Below are positions 26,623 to 34,579 of a DNA stretch of 64,000 nucleotides, in pieces (within the stretch, counting starts at the first letter, position 1; every line of letters starts with the position of its first letter). The stretch comes from Enterobacter asburiae (GTDB lineage: Bacteria > Pseudomonadota > Gammaproteobacteria > Enterobacterales > Enterobacteriaceae), in NCBI RefSeq assembly GCF_021440515.1, contig NZ_JAKCMV010000040.1, forward strand, positions 1 through 64,000, given 5' to 3'. Both the position numbers and the translations under genes were made by a program. The notes beneath the pieces were generated by a model that was given only the letters and a program-made list of their open reading frames with translations, was not told where the DNA came from and did not search any database.

Positions 26623-26638
26623 AGCAACTATCGTGCCA
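26623..26638 (-). promoter_or_regulatory. Sigma-54 promoter for lfgB operon
   Basis: On the minus strand the sequence is TGGCACGATAGTTGCT, matching every consensus position of TGGCACG-N4-TTGCW. It lies in the 84-bp gap between divergent lfgB and lfgA. It should be activated by LafK and drive the rod-hook-ring operon. Confidence 0.93.
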
Positions 26639-26651
26639 GGTTTGTAACATC

Positions 26652-27437
26652 ATGAATTCAATTAGCTTTTCACTATTTCCCTGCCTGAAAGGGAAAGGTT
26701 TTTTCCGCATACGCGTTCCAGCGCTGCTGATGGCCGTTTTTGCGCTGCCCGCGCTCGCCCAGCCCGCCCCTTCCACCGCGCGCAAGCAGGTCTCTGCCCG
26801 GGTGCAGCAGCAGGCGACGGAGGCGATCCGTCAGGAGGCGGTGCGCCAGCGCTGGGAGGATTACCAGGCGAAGCTGAACCTGTTTATCCCCTCTGAGATT
26901 TCCCAGTACGCGCCGTGTCCCGCGCCGCTCGCCGTGAGTATGCCGGGCGGTGAACGCCTCGATTTACGCCGCCTGCGTTTCGACGTGCGCTGCGACGCCG
27001 GCAGCGGCTGGGAGGTGGCGGTCACGGTGAAACCCGATATCTATTTGCAGGTGCTGATGGCGAAAGAGACCCTGGAGCGCGGCCACGTGCTGGCGGCGAG
27101 CGATCTGACGCGCCGAAAATTCAATATCAGCAACCTGCGCAGCGGCTATATCACCCGCCCTGACGACGTGGTGGGGCTCACCCTCAAGCGCCGGGTGCGC
27201 GAGCTTCAGCCCATCAGCCAGAGCCAGCTTGATTCCCCGGTGATGGTTGAGCGCGGTCAGCGGGTGCTGATGGTGGCCGTTCAGGACGGCGTGGAGGCGC
27301 GAACGATGGGTATCGCCAGTAAAAAAGGGCGCAAAGGCGAGATGATTAAGGTGAAAAACGAGAGCAGCGAGCGTGAAGTGACCGCGATGGTGGTGGACAT
27401 GGGCGTGGTCAGAACCGGCTACACCTCCGCCAGATAA
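26652..27437 (+). CDS. lfgA: LfgA, P-ring assembly chaperone
   Basis: 261 residues from the ATG at 26652. An ORF start at 26604 would run through the lfgB promoter and is rejected. A long signal peptide (about 1-38, PALLMAVFALPALAQ) is followed by a FlgA domain with the C-terminal SAF-like fold (ASDLTRRKFNISNLRSGYI ... VERGQRVLMVAVQDGVEARTMGIASKKG). It acts in the periplasm to insert LfgI. No strong ribosome binding site is visible, so the start could lie slightly downstream. Confidence 0.9.
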   Translation: MNSISFSLFPCLKGKGFFRIRVPALLMAVFALPALAQPAPSTARKQVSARVQQQATEAIRQEAVRQRWEDYQAKLNLFIPSEISQYAPCPAPLAVSMPGGERLDLRRLRFDVRCDAGSGWEVAVTVKPDIYLQVLMAKETLERGHVLAASDLTRRKFNISNLRSGYITRPDDVVGLTLKRRVRELQPISQSQLDSPVMVERGQRVLMVAVQDGVEARTMGIASKKGRKGEMIKVKNESSEREVTAMVVDMGVVRTGYTSAR

Positions 27438-27451
27438 AAAATGCGGCAGCG

Positions 27452-27482
27452 CTTAAGTTTTGCCTGCGATGCGCCGCTTTAC
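27452..27482 (+). promoter_or_regulatory. Candidate LafS-dependent promoter of lfgM
   Basis: CTTAAGTTT, 13 bases, then CCGCTTTA. TTAAGTTT matches seven of eight positions of the sigma-28 -35 consensus. The spacing and both blocks match the motif upstream of lafA. It lies in the lfgA-lfgM gap about 85 bp before the lfgM start. A small hairpin AAGCGG-TTTT-CCGCTT follows at about 27499-27514. Confidence 0.5.
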
Positions 27483-27567
27483 CCTGGTAAGGCGTCAGGA
27501 AAGCGGTTTTCCGCTTGATATCGCCTGGCGAAAACAACCAATAAAAATCCGAAGAGGGAGTAGCGCG

Positions 27568-27840
27568 ATGAAAGTGACGTCCACCCAGTATGCAATGACC
27601 AGCGCAGTGAATCAGGCCGCTTCCACGCCCCCTGCGCGCGTGGCAGACGCTGACGAGATGAAAACCACCCGCACCGCCGCCATCGACCCCGTTCTTGGCG
27701 ATGCGCAGACCCAACTGGCCGCGCTGCCGGACGTCGACATGGCCCGCGTGAACAGCATGAAAGAGGCGATTGCGAACGGCAAAATCAGCGTCGATATCGA
27801 CTCGCTGGCCGGCGCAATCGAGAAATATTATCAGAGGTAA
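27568..27840 (+). CDS. lfgM: LfgM, FlgM-like anti-sigma factor
   Basis: 90 residues from the ATG at 27568, with GAGGGAG at 27554-27560. The helical C-terminal half (VDMARVNSMKEAIANGKISVDIDSLAGAIEKYYQR) is the FlgM sigma-28-binding signature. It should hold LafS inactive until it is exported through the finished hook. It lies between lfgA and lfgN, the normal Flag-2 place. Confidence 0.92.
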   Translation: MKVTSTQYAMTSAVNQAASTPPARVADADEMKTTRTAAIDPVLGDAQTQLAALPDVDMARVNSMKEAIANGKISVDIDSLAGAIEKYYQR

Positions 27841-27842
27841 CA

Positions 27843-28280
27843 ATGAGTAACGCCGCACAGTGCGTAAAAATGCTGGTTCAGGGCATGGTAGAAGATCGTG
27901 ACACCTATACGGCCCTGAAAAACCTGCTTGCCGATCAGCGCCAGTGGCTGATCGCCCGTGATGCCGCACGGCTTGATGTGCTCAACCCGCAGCTAATGGC
28001 CCTGTATGAGAAGCTGTCCCACAACAGCAAAACCCGTTACCAGCTGCTGACCCAGCTCGGTATCCCCGTCGGCGCGCCCGGCCTGCGCACCCTTTTTTCA
28101 CGCCTTCCGGAACAGCATCAAAAACAGCTGAATTCCCTCTGGGACGGCCTTGAACAGATTGCGGCCGAATGCAACGCGCTCAACGACAGCAACATTGCGG
28201 TGCTGTCGATGCAGCAGGAGATCCTGCAAAACCTTCTCAATATTAGCGAGCCGGAGAACTGGCTTTACGAGCAGGTGTAG
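27843..28280 (+). CDS. lfgN: LfgN, FlgN-like chaperone for hook-associated proteins
   Basis: 145 residues, all-helical FlgN fold (VQGMVEDRDTYTALKNLLADQRQWLIARDAARLDVLNPQLMALYEKLS). It starts 2 bp after the lfgM stop. It should carry LfgK and LfgL to the export gate. It is directly followed, 2 bp on, by a glycosyltransferase-like gene, so the modification genes are read from the same transcript. Confidence 0.9.
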   Translation: MSNAAQCVKMLVQGMVEDRDTYTALKNLLADQRQWLIARDAARLDVLNPQLMALYEKLSHNSKTRYQLLTQLGIPVGAPGLRTLFSRLPEQHQKQLNSLWDGLEQIAAECNALNDSNIAVLSMQQEILQNLLNISEPENWLYEQV

Positions 28281-28282
28281 CC

Positions 28283-29416
28283 ATGATCGGTTTTTACATG
28301 GAAACCATTGAGAACAGTCGGTTTTACTGCCGGATCATCAATGGGCTACCCGTCAGCGAGCAGCAAAACATTATCGCCATCTCGCCCTGGCAGGAAATTA
28401 CCGATGAGCTCCGTCAGCTTCTCCCTCATGCGCCTGTTTTGACGCTGAGTGAGGAAATCAGCCTCCCGACACCCAACGCGTTCCGCGAACAAAAGCCCGC
28501 CCTCTATTCCCGCATCGAACAGGATATCTACTGCTCACGCGAATATTTGATCCAGAAGCTGCCCTTCCGGCGCTGCTGGGATCTCTACCTGTACCTGCTG
28601 ATCCAGCTGATGAATCAGCCGGAACTGGAGAGGCTCACCCGGACGATCCTCTGTTCGGGTAATGGTCTGGCGGAAAAGCCTGCGGCGCTGTTCTGCCAGC
28701 AAAAAGGCATCGCCACGCGCTATACCGAACTGGCCAATTTCCCGAATAAGGTGTTCATCGACCCCAAAGGCACTAACGCCCGGTCGGTACTCGCCGAACG
28801 GCCGGAATGCCTCGATTTACTGCCCGAGGTATCCGATGCGTTTCACGCGGACTGGATGGCCTATTACGAAGCGGAAAAACGCCAGCCCCCGCTTCAGGCG
28901 CGCAATAACCCCTGTACGCCGCTGATTGATGAAATATCCCAGGACAGGGTGCTGCCCGGCAAAAAAGGGTTTATTTTTCTGCCGCTACAGGTCTCTTACG
29001 ATACCCAGCTCTGGCTGAATGCCGACCTGCGTAATCAGGAGGCGATCCTTCACGCCTGCCGCGCCGCCCGCCACGAGAAACGCCAGTTAGTCGTTAAAAT
29101 TCACCCGGCCGAAACCGCACCGGACGACCTGCTGAACATCGCGCGGCTCCAGCGCCAGCACGGTTTTTTGATTTCTCAGGAAAACACGCTGTCGCTTATT
29201 AACGCCTCGTCCCGCGTTATCACCATTAACTCGACGGTCGGTATGGAGGCGAAGCTGTACCACAAGCCGGTGGAGCTGCTTGGACGCGCTTTTTATCAGC
29301 ATTTTGACCATACGCGGCTGAAGAAATATTTACACCACTATCTTTTTACCGGCGTCGAAGTCAGAGCGGATACCCCCATCTCTGAACAGACCGCCCGCGC
29401 CTTTTTGCGGCATTAA
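28283..29416 (+). CDS. KpsC/KpsS-like capsule-type glycosyltransferase
   Basis: 377 residues, soluble. I see the marks of the capsule polysaccharide synthesis family that includes KpsC and KpsS: ANFPNKVFIDPKGTNARS (about 151-168), FLPLQVSYDTQ (232-242), KIHPAE (272-277) and INSTVGMEAKLYHKPV (315-330). KpsC and KpsS are Kdo transferases that act on a lipid acceptor. Here the gene sits between the flagellar chaperone gene lfgN and a GT25 gene, so the acceptor may instead be flagellin or an attached sugar; that is inference. An internal ATG at 28298 is an alternative start. Confidence 0.75.
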   Translation: MIGFYMETIENSRFYCRIINGLPVSEQQNIIAISPWQEITDELRQLLPHAPVLTLSEEISLPTPNAFREQKPALYSRIEQDIYCSREYLIQKLPFRRCWDLYLYLLIQLMNQPELERLTRTILCSGNGLAEKPAALFCQQKGIATRYTELANFPNKVFIDPKGTNARSVLAERPECLDLLPEVSDAFHADWMAYYEAEKRQPPLQARNNPCTPLIDEISQDRVLPGKKGFIFLPLQVSYDTQLWLNADLRNQEAILHACRAARHEKRQLVVKIHPAETAPDDLLNIARLQRQHGFLISQENTLSLINASSRVITINSTVGMEAKLYHKPVELLGRAFYQHFDHTRLKKYLHHYLFTGVEVRADTPISEQTARAFLRH

Positions 29417-29421
29417 AATCT

Positions 29422-30084
29422 ATGGAACGCATTCACTGGGAGGCTCTCCCGCATATTGTTTATATCAATCTGGCCCATCGGCGGGATCGTAACCTGCGGA
29501 TGAAGCGCCATCTGCGCGAGCTTCACGCGCCGAAAGACCAGGTGATGCGCTTTGATGCGATCCAGGCCACGCCCGGCACCATCGGCTGCGTGAAGTCGCA
29601 TATCGCGGTACTGGAAATGGCGATGGAGAACGGCTGGGAAGAGGTGCTGATCCTGGAAGATGACTTCGTCTTTATGGCGAATGAAGAGAGCATCGCGAGG
29701 CTGAATCGGTGGCTGCGCACGCTCGCGACCATTAACTGGGACGTGGCATTTCTGGCCGCCAATTACCATCACGTCACGCCGCTAAAAAGCGTCGATTATC
29801 TTGTGCGGGTGAATCAGGCGTGGTGCTCATGCGCCTACCGGGTAAAGCGCCATTACTACCCGCACCTGTTACACAACCTTCGCCAGAGTTTGTTTGCGCT
29901 TGAGAGCGGTGGCGAGCCCCAACGCTTTGCGCTTGATGTTCACTGGTGGCAGCTGATGATGAAGGATTGCTGGCTGGGGCTTTATCCCTGTGCGGGCTAT
30001 CAGGTGATGGATAAGAGTGATATTGAGGGGACCTGTGTGGATTACAGGCCGTTATTTTTTAAGCCTCTTGAGGGCATCGTGTAA
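29422..30084 (+). CDS. GT25-family glycosyltransferase
   Basis: 220 residues. Glycosyltransferase family 25 (LPS-type): VYINLAHRRDRNLRMKRHL at 13-31, GCVKSHIAVLEMA at 55-67, and the metal/sugar-nucleotide motif LEDD at 78-81 within VLILEDDFVF. It has no signal peptide, so it is cytosolic. It is the last gene of the lfgA-lfgM-lfgN operon, 5 bp after the KpsC/S-like gene. The C-terminal half of the GT2 gene at 31432 is a clear but degenerate relative. Likely role: sugar addition to LafA or to a growing glycan on it. Confidence 0.82.
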   Translation: MERIHWEALPHIVYINLAHRRDRNLRMKRHLRELHAPKDQVMRFDAIQATPGTIGCVKSHIAVLEMAMENGWEEVLILEDDFVFMANEESIARLNRWLRTLATINWDVAFLAANYHHVTPLKSVDYLVRVNQAWCSCAYRVKRHYYPHLLHNLRQSLFALESGGEPQRFALDVHWWQLMMKDCWLGLYPCAGYQVMDKSDIEGTCVDYRPLFFKPLEGIV

Positions 30085-30457
30085 ACAGGCGTTACACCGA
30101 ACAATTTTTATCCGGAAGCGATAAAATCATTTAAAATCAGTAAATAACGTACAGCGACACCCTGGTCCGGCTGTAAATCGCCGAAGCGTTTCCGTAAGGC
30201 CGGGGCGAGGCGCATGGACGCGCCGAGAGGGCATAGCCTGCATGGATGCAGGCTGGTGCCCGACCCGATAGCCTGAAGGAATAAGCTGAGGGTCACCGCG
30301 AAGCGGCGATTTTCTTGCCGGGAGCCCGGGTTGCCAGGGGGGCGGCGGCGAGCCCCCATGGCACGTTCACAAGTGGTGTGATGACAGAGAAGCAAGGAAC
30401 GTGAGGTGAACGGAACGACCACAACAGCCGAATGTACCCCCTTCTGCTTCAAAAGCT
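30085..30457. other. Hairpin-rich intergenic element between convergent operons
   Basis: 373 bp between two convergent operons. It can form several strong hairpins: GGCGC/GCGCC at 30209-30224; a long stem at 30229-30261 with AGCCTGCAT/ATGCAGGCT inside GGGCA/TGCCC; CCGC/GCGG at 30296-30306; TGCCA-GGGGG/CCCCC-A-TGGCA at 30332-30363; and GTTCAC/GTGAAC at 30365-30411. A minus-strand ORF (30108-30539) covers it but has no convincing start and its 5' part lies inside the next gene. It looks like a dispersed repeat or a structured RNA, not a protein gene. Confidence 0.55.
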
Positions 30458-31396
30458 TTAAATCAACGATAACCCACATAACAGCGTGTAATCCGCCGTC
30501 GTTGCCTCGTTGCTCTCCGCACGCTGCGGCCCCTCCCACCCGTATAACGCGCTGAATAATATAATAAAATCCTCTTCGCTCATCTGGCCGTTATCCTCCA
30601 GCCATATCGCGCACAGCATTCTCAGCTGGAAGAACAGCCCCGTGAGCGACTTCAGCGCGTCGCCGTAGTGCGCAAACGCCGTGCCCGGGAAGCCCTCGCT
30701 GTACAGGCGATAAATCAGCAGGTTACGCAAGATATGAGGCTGTTCCTCCAGCAGCGGGACGGATTTCGCCTCCAGCTCGCGCAGGCGATCCTGCAATCGT
30801 GCAGGCTGCATCACCGCCAGCTCACTCAGCTTGAGCATGAACATCATCTTCTGCATCGGAGGAAGGTTCAGGTTCAGGCGCATCGTGCCCATCTCGCCCA
30901 GCGCGTGAACGCGGTTCACCTCAATCGGCGGCAGCAGGGAAAACTGCTCGTTTAAAATCCCACCGTCGGCAAGCTGCGAAAGCTGCTCACCCATCGCCAC
31001 CAGATGCTGCGCTTCGCACGCCTTTTCATCCACATCGCGCTGGGCTTTGCTCAGCAGTACACCGATGGCGTAGAGGCTGCTTTGCAGGGTCAGCGCCGGG
31101 TGAACGGCCAGGTTGATGCACTGCTGATTAAGGGTTTCATTCCACAGATCGGCTCCGCGCGCCTCGTCAGAGGCCGCGTCCCCGGCGTGCAGCACAAAGG
31201 CTTCCGGGTTAAGCAGGATTTCACGCGCGGCGCTTTCACAGGCGGCGTTCAGGCTGTCGCGCTGCTGATTGCCGAGCGACATGCTGGTATGCGGCCAGTT
31301 CGCGGTGCCGGACTGGCAGCCCGGACAGGTGCAGGCGGCTTCGCGGGCGCGGAAGCGGACAACAAATTCAGGTTGGTAATGTTCAATCATTTCCAT
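30458..31396 (-). CDS. FliB-like lysine-N-methylase homologue (putative)
   Basis: 312 residues. The N-terminus (YQPEFVVRFRAREAACTCPGC; Cys22, 24, 27) recalls the metal-binding start of FliB-type flagellin lysine N-methylases. The C-terminal helices (EEQPHILRNLLIYRLYSEGFPG ... LRMLCAIWLEDNGQMSEEDFIILFSALY) fit the same family's end. It is shorter than Salmonella FliB (about 400 residues). It lies 35 bp after the GT2-GT25 fusion gene, at the tail of the lafK-lfi operon. If the assignment holds, LafA would be methylated on lysines. Similarity is judged by eye, so other functions remain open. Confidence 0.55.
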   Translation of the reverse strand: MEMIEHYQPEFVVRFRAREAACTCPGCQSGTANWPHTSMSLGNQQRDSLNAACESAAREILLNPEAFVLHAGDAASDEARGADLWNETLNQQCINLAVHPALTLQSSLYAIGVLLSKAQRDVDEKACEAQHLVAMGEQLSQLADGGILNEQFSLLPPIEVNRVHALGEMGTMRLNLNLPPMQKMMFMLKLSELAVMQPARLQDRLRELEAKSVPLLEEQPHILRNLLIYRLYSEGFPGTAFAHYGDALKSLTGLFFQLRMLCAIWLEDNGQMSEEDFIILFSALYGWEGPQRAESNEATTADYTLLCGLSLI

Positions 31397-31431
31397 TCAA
31401 AGCGCTCCAGCCGCTGCAATGGCGGCGTTCA

Positions 31432-32808
31432 TCATTGAAAATTTTTACGGAAAAACCAGTGGGTACAGTCTGTCGTCGCGCCACTCGTCGGGTCTTTTAT
31501 TTCAGGTAAAAAGGCGAAGCTCGGCTGTAGGCCCAGCCAGCAGTGGGTCTGCATCTGCGCGGGCCAGCAGGCGTCCGGCGCGTCGGCCTGCCGATAGTGC
31601 GCCAGCAGCGTGGGGATATAATCCCCGTTGACCGCATAGGCGCAGGCGCAGGCGCCCTCCAGCACGCGCACCACGCCGGGCAGCGAGTTCAGTGGCACAA
31701 TGCTGTGATAGCGCGCACCCAGCAGGACCACCTGCCAGTCGATGTGCGGCAGGCGCGTCAGCAGCTGGTTGACCGTTTTGAGCGAGATCTCTTTGCGCAC
31801 GAACTTCACGGACGCATCAAGGATGACGACGCTGCCCCACCCCTCGCGCAGCGCCCGTTCAAGCACCTCACAGTGCCTCCGCGCCTCGCTGTGATCTGGA
31901 TTGGTTGCAACAGGCACCAGCTGGTTCTGCGCAAGCCCCAGCGCGGTCAGCGCCTGGGTCTGTGCGGCCAGCGCGTCTTCACGCTCCGGGTCGTACAGCA
32001 CCGCCACCCTGTCAAAGACCTGCCACTCCACGGCGGCGCTCAGCGGCGCCTGGCTTAAGCGCCGGTAGTGGTTCAGCAGGTTCCGGTCCGTGACGAAATC
32101 CTCCAGCGTCAGATCGACGGGCGTCGAGGAGCCGAGCACGAAATCTTTGTCGTAGGTATTGGCGCTGTGGGAGATACACAGGATCGCCTGACGCGGATCG
32201 ATCTGCTGGATGGGCGTCGTGAAGTTATTTAAAAACGCCTGCTCTTCCGCCAGCGTCGCCGTGTCTTCATAGCGGTGGTTTTTGAGGACGTTGCGGTGGT
32301 AGCCGAAGGTGCCGTTCAGCGCGTGGCGCTCGCCAAACGAATGGGTCTGGTAGATTTTATCCAGATGGCTGTACCAGATATAAATCGTATCGCTGCCGGA
32401 AAACAGGGCGTTGTTGCCCTGCATCGCCGCCACCTGCATGCTGATTTTGTTCGGCGGATAGTAATCATCATCGTCGAAGCAGATGATGTACTCCCCTTTC
32501 GCCATCTCGTTGAGCATGTTGCGCTTTTTGCCCAAATCCAGCCGTTCCGGGCTGTGAACATAGCGCACCGTACAGACCGCCGGATCGACCATCATGGCGA
32601 TCAGGTCTTCGTTGCTGGACGCGGAGTCATCCAGAATAATCAGCTCGCGCTTGTCCGCCGGGTAGTCCTGATACTGGAAGATATAGAGCAGATAGGGCAG
32701 AAACGCCCGGCGGTTCCAGGTGGGGCACACCACGCTGACAAACGGGGTCGCGTGCGTTTTTTTCTGCTGCTGGCGTTTGAGCAGCGTCTGCATCAGATTC
32801 GTCGTCAT
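31432..32808 (-). CDS. GT2-GT25-like fusion glycosyltransferase
   Basis: 458 residues from the ATG at 32808, which abuts the lfiJ stop. The GT2 domain (about 22-240) has SVVCPTWNRRAFLPYL and the metal-binding FDDDDYYP at 111-118, so it should be active. The second domain (about 265-455) aligns with the stand-alone GT25 protein at 29422: EVLERALREGWGSVVIL against AVLEMAMENGWEEVLIL, and DWQVVLLGARYHSIVPL against DWDVAFLAANYHHVTPL. Its LEDD motif is replaced by LDAS (330-333). The second domain may therefore bind acceptor rather than catalyse. A longer reading from 32865 would overlap lfiJ and is rejected. Confidence 0.82.
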   Translation of the reverse strand: MTTNLMQTLLKRQQQKKTHATPFVSVVCPTWNRRAFLPYLLYIFQYQDYPADKRELIILDDSASSNEDLIAMMVDPAVCTVRYVHSPERLDLGKKRNMLNEMAKGEYIICFDDDDYYPPNKISMQVAAMQGNNALFSGSDTIYIWYSHLDKIYQTHSFGERHALNGTFGYHRNVLKNHRYEDTATLAEEQAFLNNFTTPIQQIDPRQAILCISHSANTYDKDFVLGSSTPVDLTLEDFVTDRNLLNHYRRLSQAPLSAAVEWQVFDRVAVLYDPEREDALAAQTQALTALGLAQNQLVPVATNPDHSEARRHCEVLERALREGWGSVVILDASVKFVRKEISLKTVNQLLTRLPHIDWQVVLLGARYHSIVPLNSLPGVVRVLEGACACAYAVNGDYIPTLLAHYRQADAPDACWPAQMQTHCWLGLQPSFAFLPEIKDPTSGATTDCTHWFFRKNFQ

Positions 32809-32809
32809 T

Positions 32810-33253
32810 TTATCGCTGCCGCTGCGCCTGCTGCTGGCGAAGCCAGCACTGGGCCGACATCGCATCCGTGGTTTTTTGATCGCGACGCGCGTCCGCCAGG
32901 CGCAGCGCGTCCCGGCGGTCCGTCAGCACCTGCTCCAGGCTTTTCTCCTTGCGCGACTCCGCCAGCAGGTTGCCCTGAAGCTTCTGCGCCTCGACGCTCG
33001 CCAGCGCCTGCTCCTGCTTTTGCCAGTCGATCACGCGCTGGATCTGGCGCTTATAGACCGACTGGTTGCAGAGCATCGTCGCCCCGCCCGGCAGCGCCTC
33101 AACCGGGCCGGAGACCAGGCTGGTCAGGGCGTGAATATTTTTTTCGAGGCGCTGGCACAGCTGCTGCTGGGAGGCCAGCCGGGCGCTGAGATCCTTCACC
33201 GCGCGGTTGCGCATCTGGTGAAGGTGCTCGAGGGTATTAATGATTTTTTTCAT
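32810..33253 (-). CDS. lfiJ: LfiJ, FliJ-like export chaperone
   Basis: 147 residues, a long helical coiled coil rich in Gln, Arg and Glu, as in FliJ. It lies 6 bp after the ATPase gene lfiI. FliJ couples the export ATPase to the membrane gate. Its stop abuts the start of the glycosyltransferase gene, so the last two genes are probably translated together. Confidence 0.88.
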   Translation of the reverse strand: MKKIINTLEHLHQMRNRAVKDLSARLASQQQLCQRLEKNIHALTSLVSGPVEALPGGATMLCNQSVYKRQIQRVIDWQKQEQALASVEAQKLQGNLLAESRKEKSLEQVLTDRRDALRLADARRDQKTTDAMSAQCWLRQQQAQRQR

Positions 33254-33259
33254 CGTTCA

Positions 33260-34579
33260 TCATCCTGCCTGAGCCAGTGCGTTCAGGTCGGCAATGGTTT
33301 TATCGAGCGGCGCCGCATCCTGCACTTCCTGCTGCAAAAAGCGGGTAATCGCCGGAGAAAGGTTGACCGCTTTATCCGCCAGCGGATCGGCGCCCGCCAC
33401 GTAGCCGCCCAGCGGGATCAGCGGTTTAATACTTTGATATTCAGCGTAAAGCTGCTTGAGGGTGCGGGCGGCGCGCTGGTGATCGCGCCCCGTCACCTGG
33501 CTCATGCAGCGGCTGATGGACTGGCCGATGTCGATGGCCGGATAGTGCCCGGCCTCCGCCAGATGGCGGGACAACACGATGTGTCCGTCCAGCACCGCAC
33601 GGGCGCAGTCCACGATGGGGTCCTGCTGGTCGTCACCTTCTGCCAGCACGGTGTAAATGGCGGTCATCGATCCCTGGCTCTCGCTGTTGCCCGCGCTCTC
33701 GACCAGCTTCGGGATCAGCCCAAACGCCGACGGCGGGTAGCCTTTGGTGGCGGGCGGTTCGCCCAGCGACAGGGCGATTTCGCGCTGGGCCATCGCGTAA
33801 CGGGTCAGGGAGTCCACCAGCAGCAGCACGTCTTTGCCCTTGTCGCGATAGTAGCTGGCGATGGTGTGGCAGAGTTCGGTGGCCTTGATGCGCATCAGCG
33901 GGGATTCGTCGGCGGGCGCGGCGACAATTACCGATTTACGCCGTCCGGCCTCGCCCAGCGAGTGGTCGATAAACTCTTTCACTTCGCGCCCGCGCTCGCC
34001 AATCAGGCCAACCACCACCACTTCCGCCTGGGTGTAGCGGGTGATCATTCCGAGCAGGACGCTTTTGCCCACGCCGCTCCCCGCCATCAGCCCCACGCGC
34101 TGCCCTTTGCCGATGGTCAGCAGGCCGTTAATCGCCCGAACGCCCACGTCCAGCGGCGATTCCACGGGCTGGCGTTTAAGGGGATGCACCTGCGGCAGCT
34201 GCTGGGGCAGCACCGTGTCGCCGGTCAGCTTGCCCTGATCGTCAATCGGCTCGCCCAGGCCGTTCACCACGCGCCCGAGCCACTGGTCGCCAATCAGGAC
34301 GCCGCTCTGCTTGTCCATCGGGAAGACGCGGGCCCCCGCCATCAGTCCGGCAGGCTGCTTGAAGGGCATTAAAAAGGTCACATCGCGATCGAATCCAACC
34401 ACCTGCGCCTCAATCAGTTCGCCCTCGCCCCCTTCCACCTGGCAGAGCTGCCCGACCGCCAGCCGACAGCCGACGCACTCAAGCAGGATCCCCGTCACGC
34501 GTACCAGCCGCCCGGCGACGCGCGCAAGGTTAATGTTTTCCAGCGAGCGCAGAACCTGCTCGAAGTCGGTATCACTCAT
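33260..34579 (-). CDS. lfiI: LfiI, flagellar export ATPase
   Basis: 439 residues, FliI length. Walker A GSGVGKS at 167-173, Walker B VLLLVD at 251-256, and the AAA/F1-beta-like SLTRYAMAQREIALSLGEPPATKGYPPSAF segment. It powers substrate unfolding and release at the export gate. It overlaps lfiH by 8 bp. Confidence 0.96.
   Translation of the reverse strand: MSDTDFEQVLRSLENINLARVAGRLVRVTGILLECVGCRLAVGQLCQVEGGEGELIEAQVVGFDRDVTFLMPFKQPAGLMAGARVFPMDKQSGVLIGDQWLGRVVNGLGEPIDDQGKLTGDTVLPQQLPQVHPLKRQPVESPLDVGVRAINGLLTIGKGQRVGLMAGSGVGKSVLLGMITRYTQAEVVVVGLIGERGREVKEFIDHSLGEAGRRKSVIVAAPADESPLMRIKATELCHTIASYYRDKGKDVLLLVDSLTRYAMAQREIALSLGEPPATKGYPPSAFGLIPKLVESAGNSESQGSMTAIYTVLAEGDDQQDPIVDCARAVLDGHIVLSRHLAEAGHYPAIDIGQSISRCMSQVTGRDHQRAARTLKQLYAEYQSIKPLIPLGGYVAGADPLADKAVNLSPAITRFLQQEVQDAAPLDKTIADLNALAQAG

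Noticed and set aside
30108-30539. A 143-codon minus-strand ORF over the hairpin-rich element
   Set aside because: No ribosome binding site, and its 5' end overlaps the FliB-like gene. The sequence is dominated by palindromes, so I treat it as a non-coding element.
32720-34372. A 550-codon open frame on the plus strand
   Set aside because: It lies antisense to lfiJ and lfiI, both with clear family motifs. Its product is rich in Arg, His and Gln, as typical of GC-rich shadow frames.
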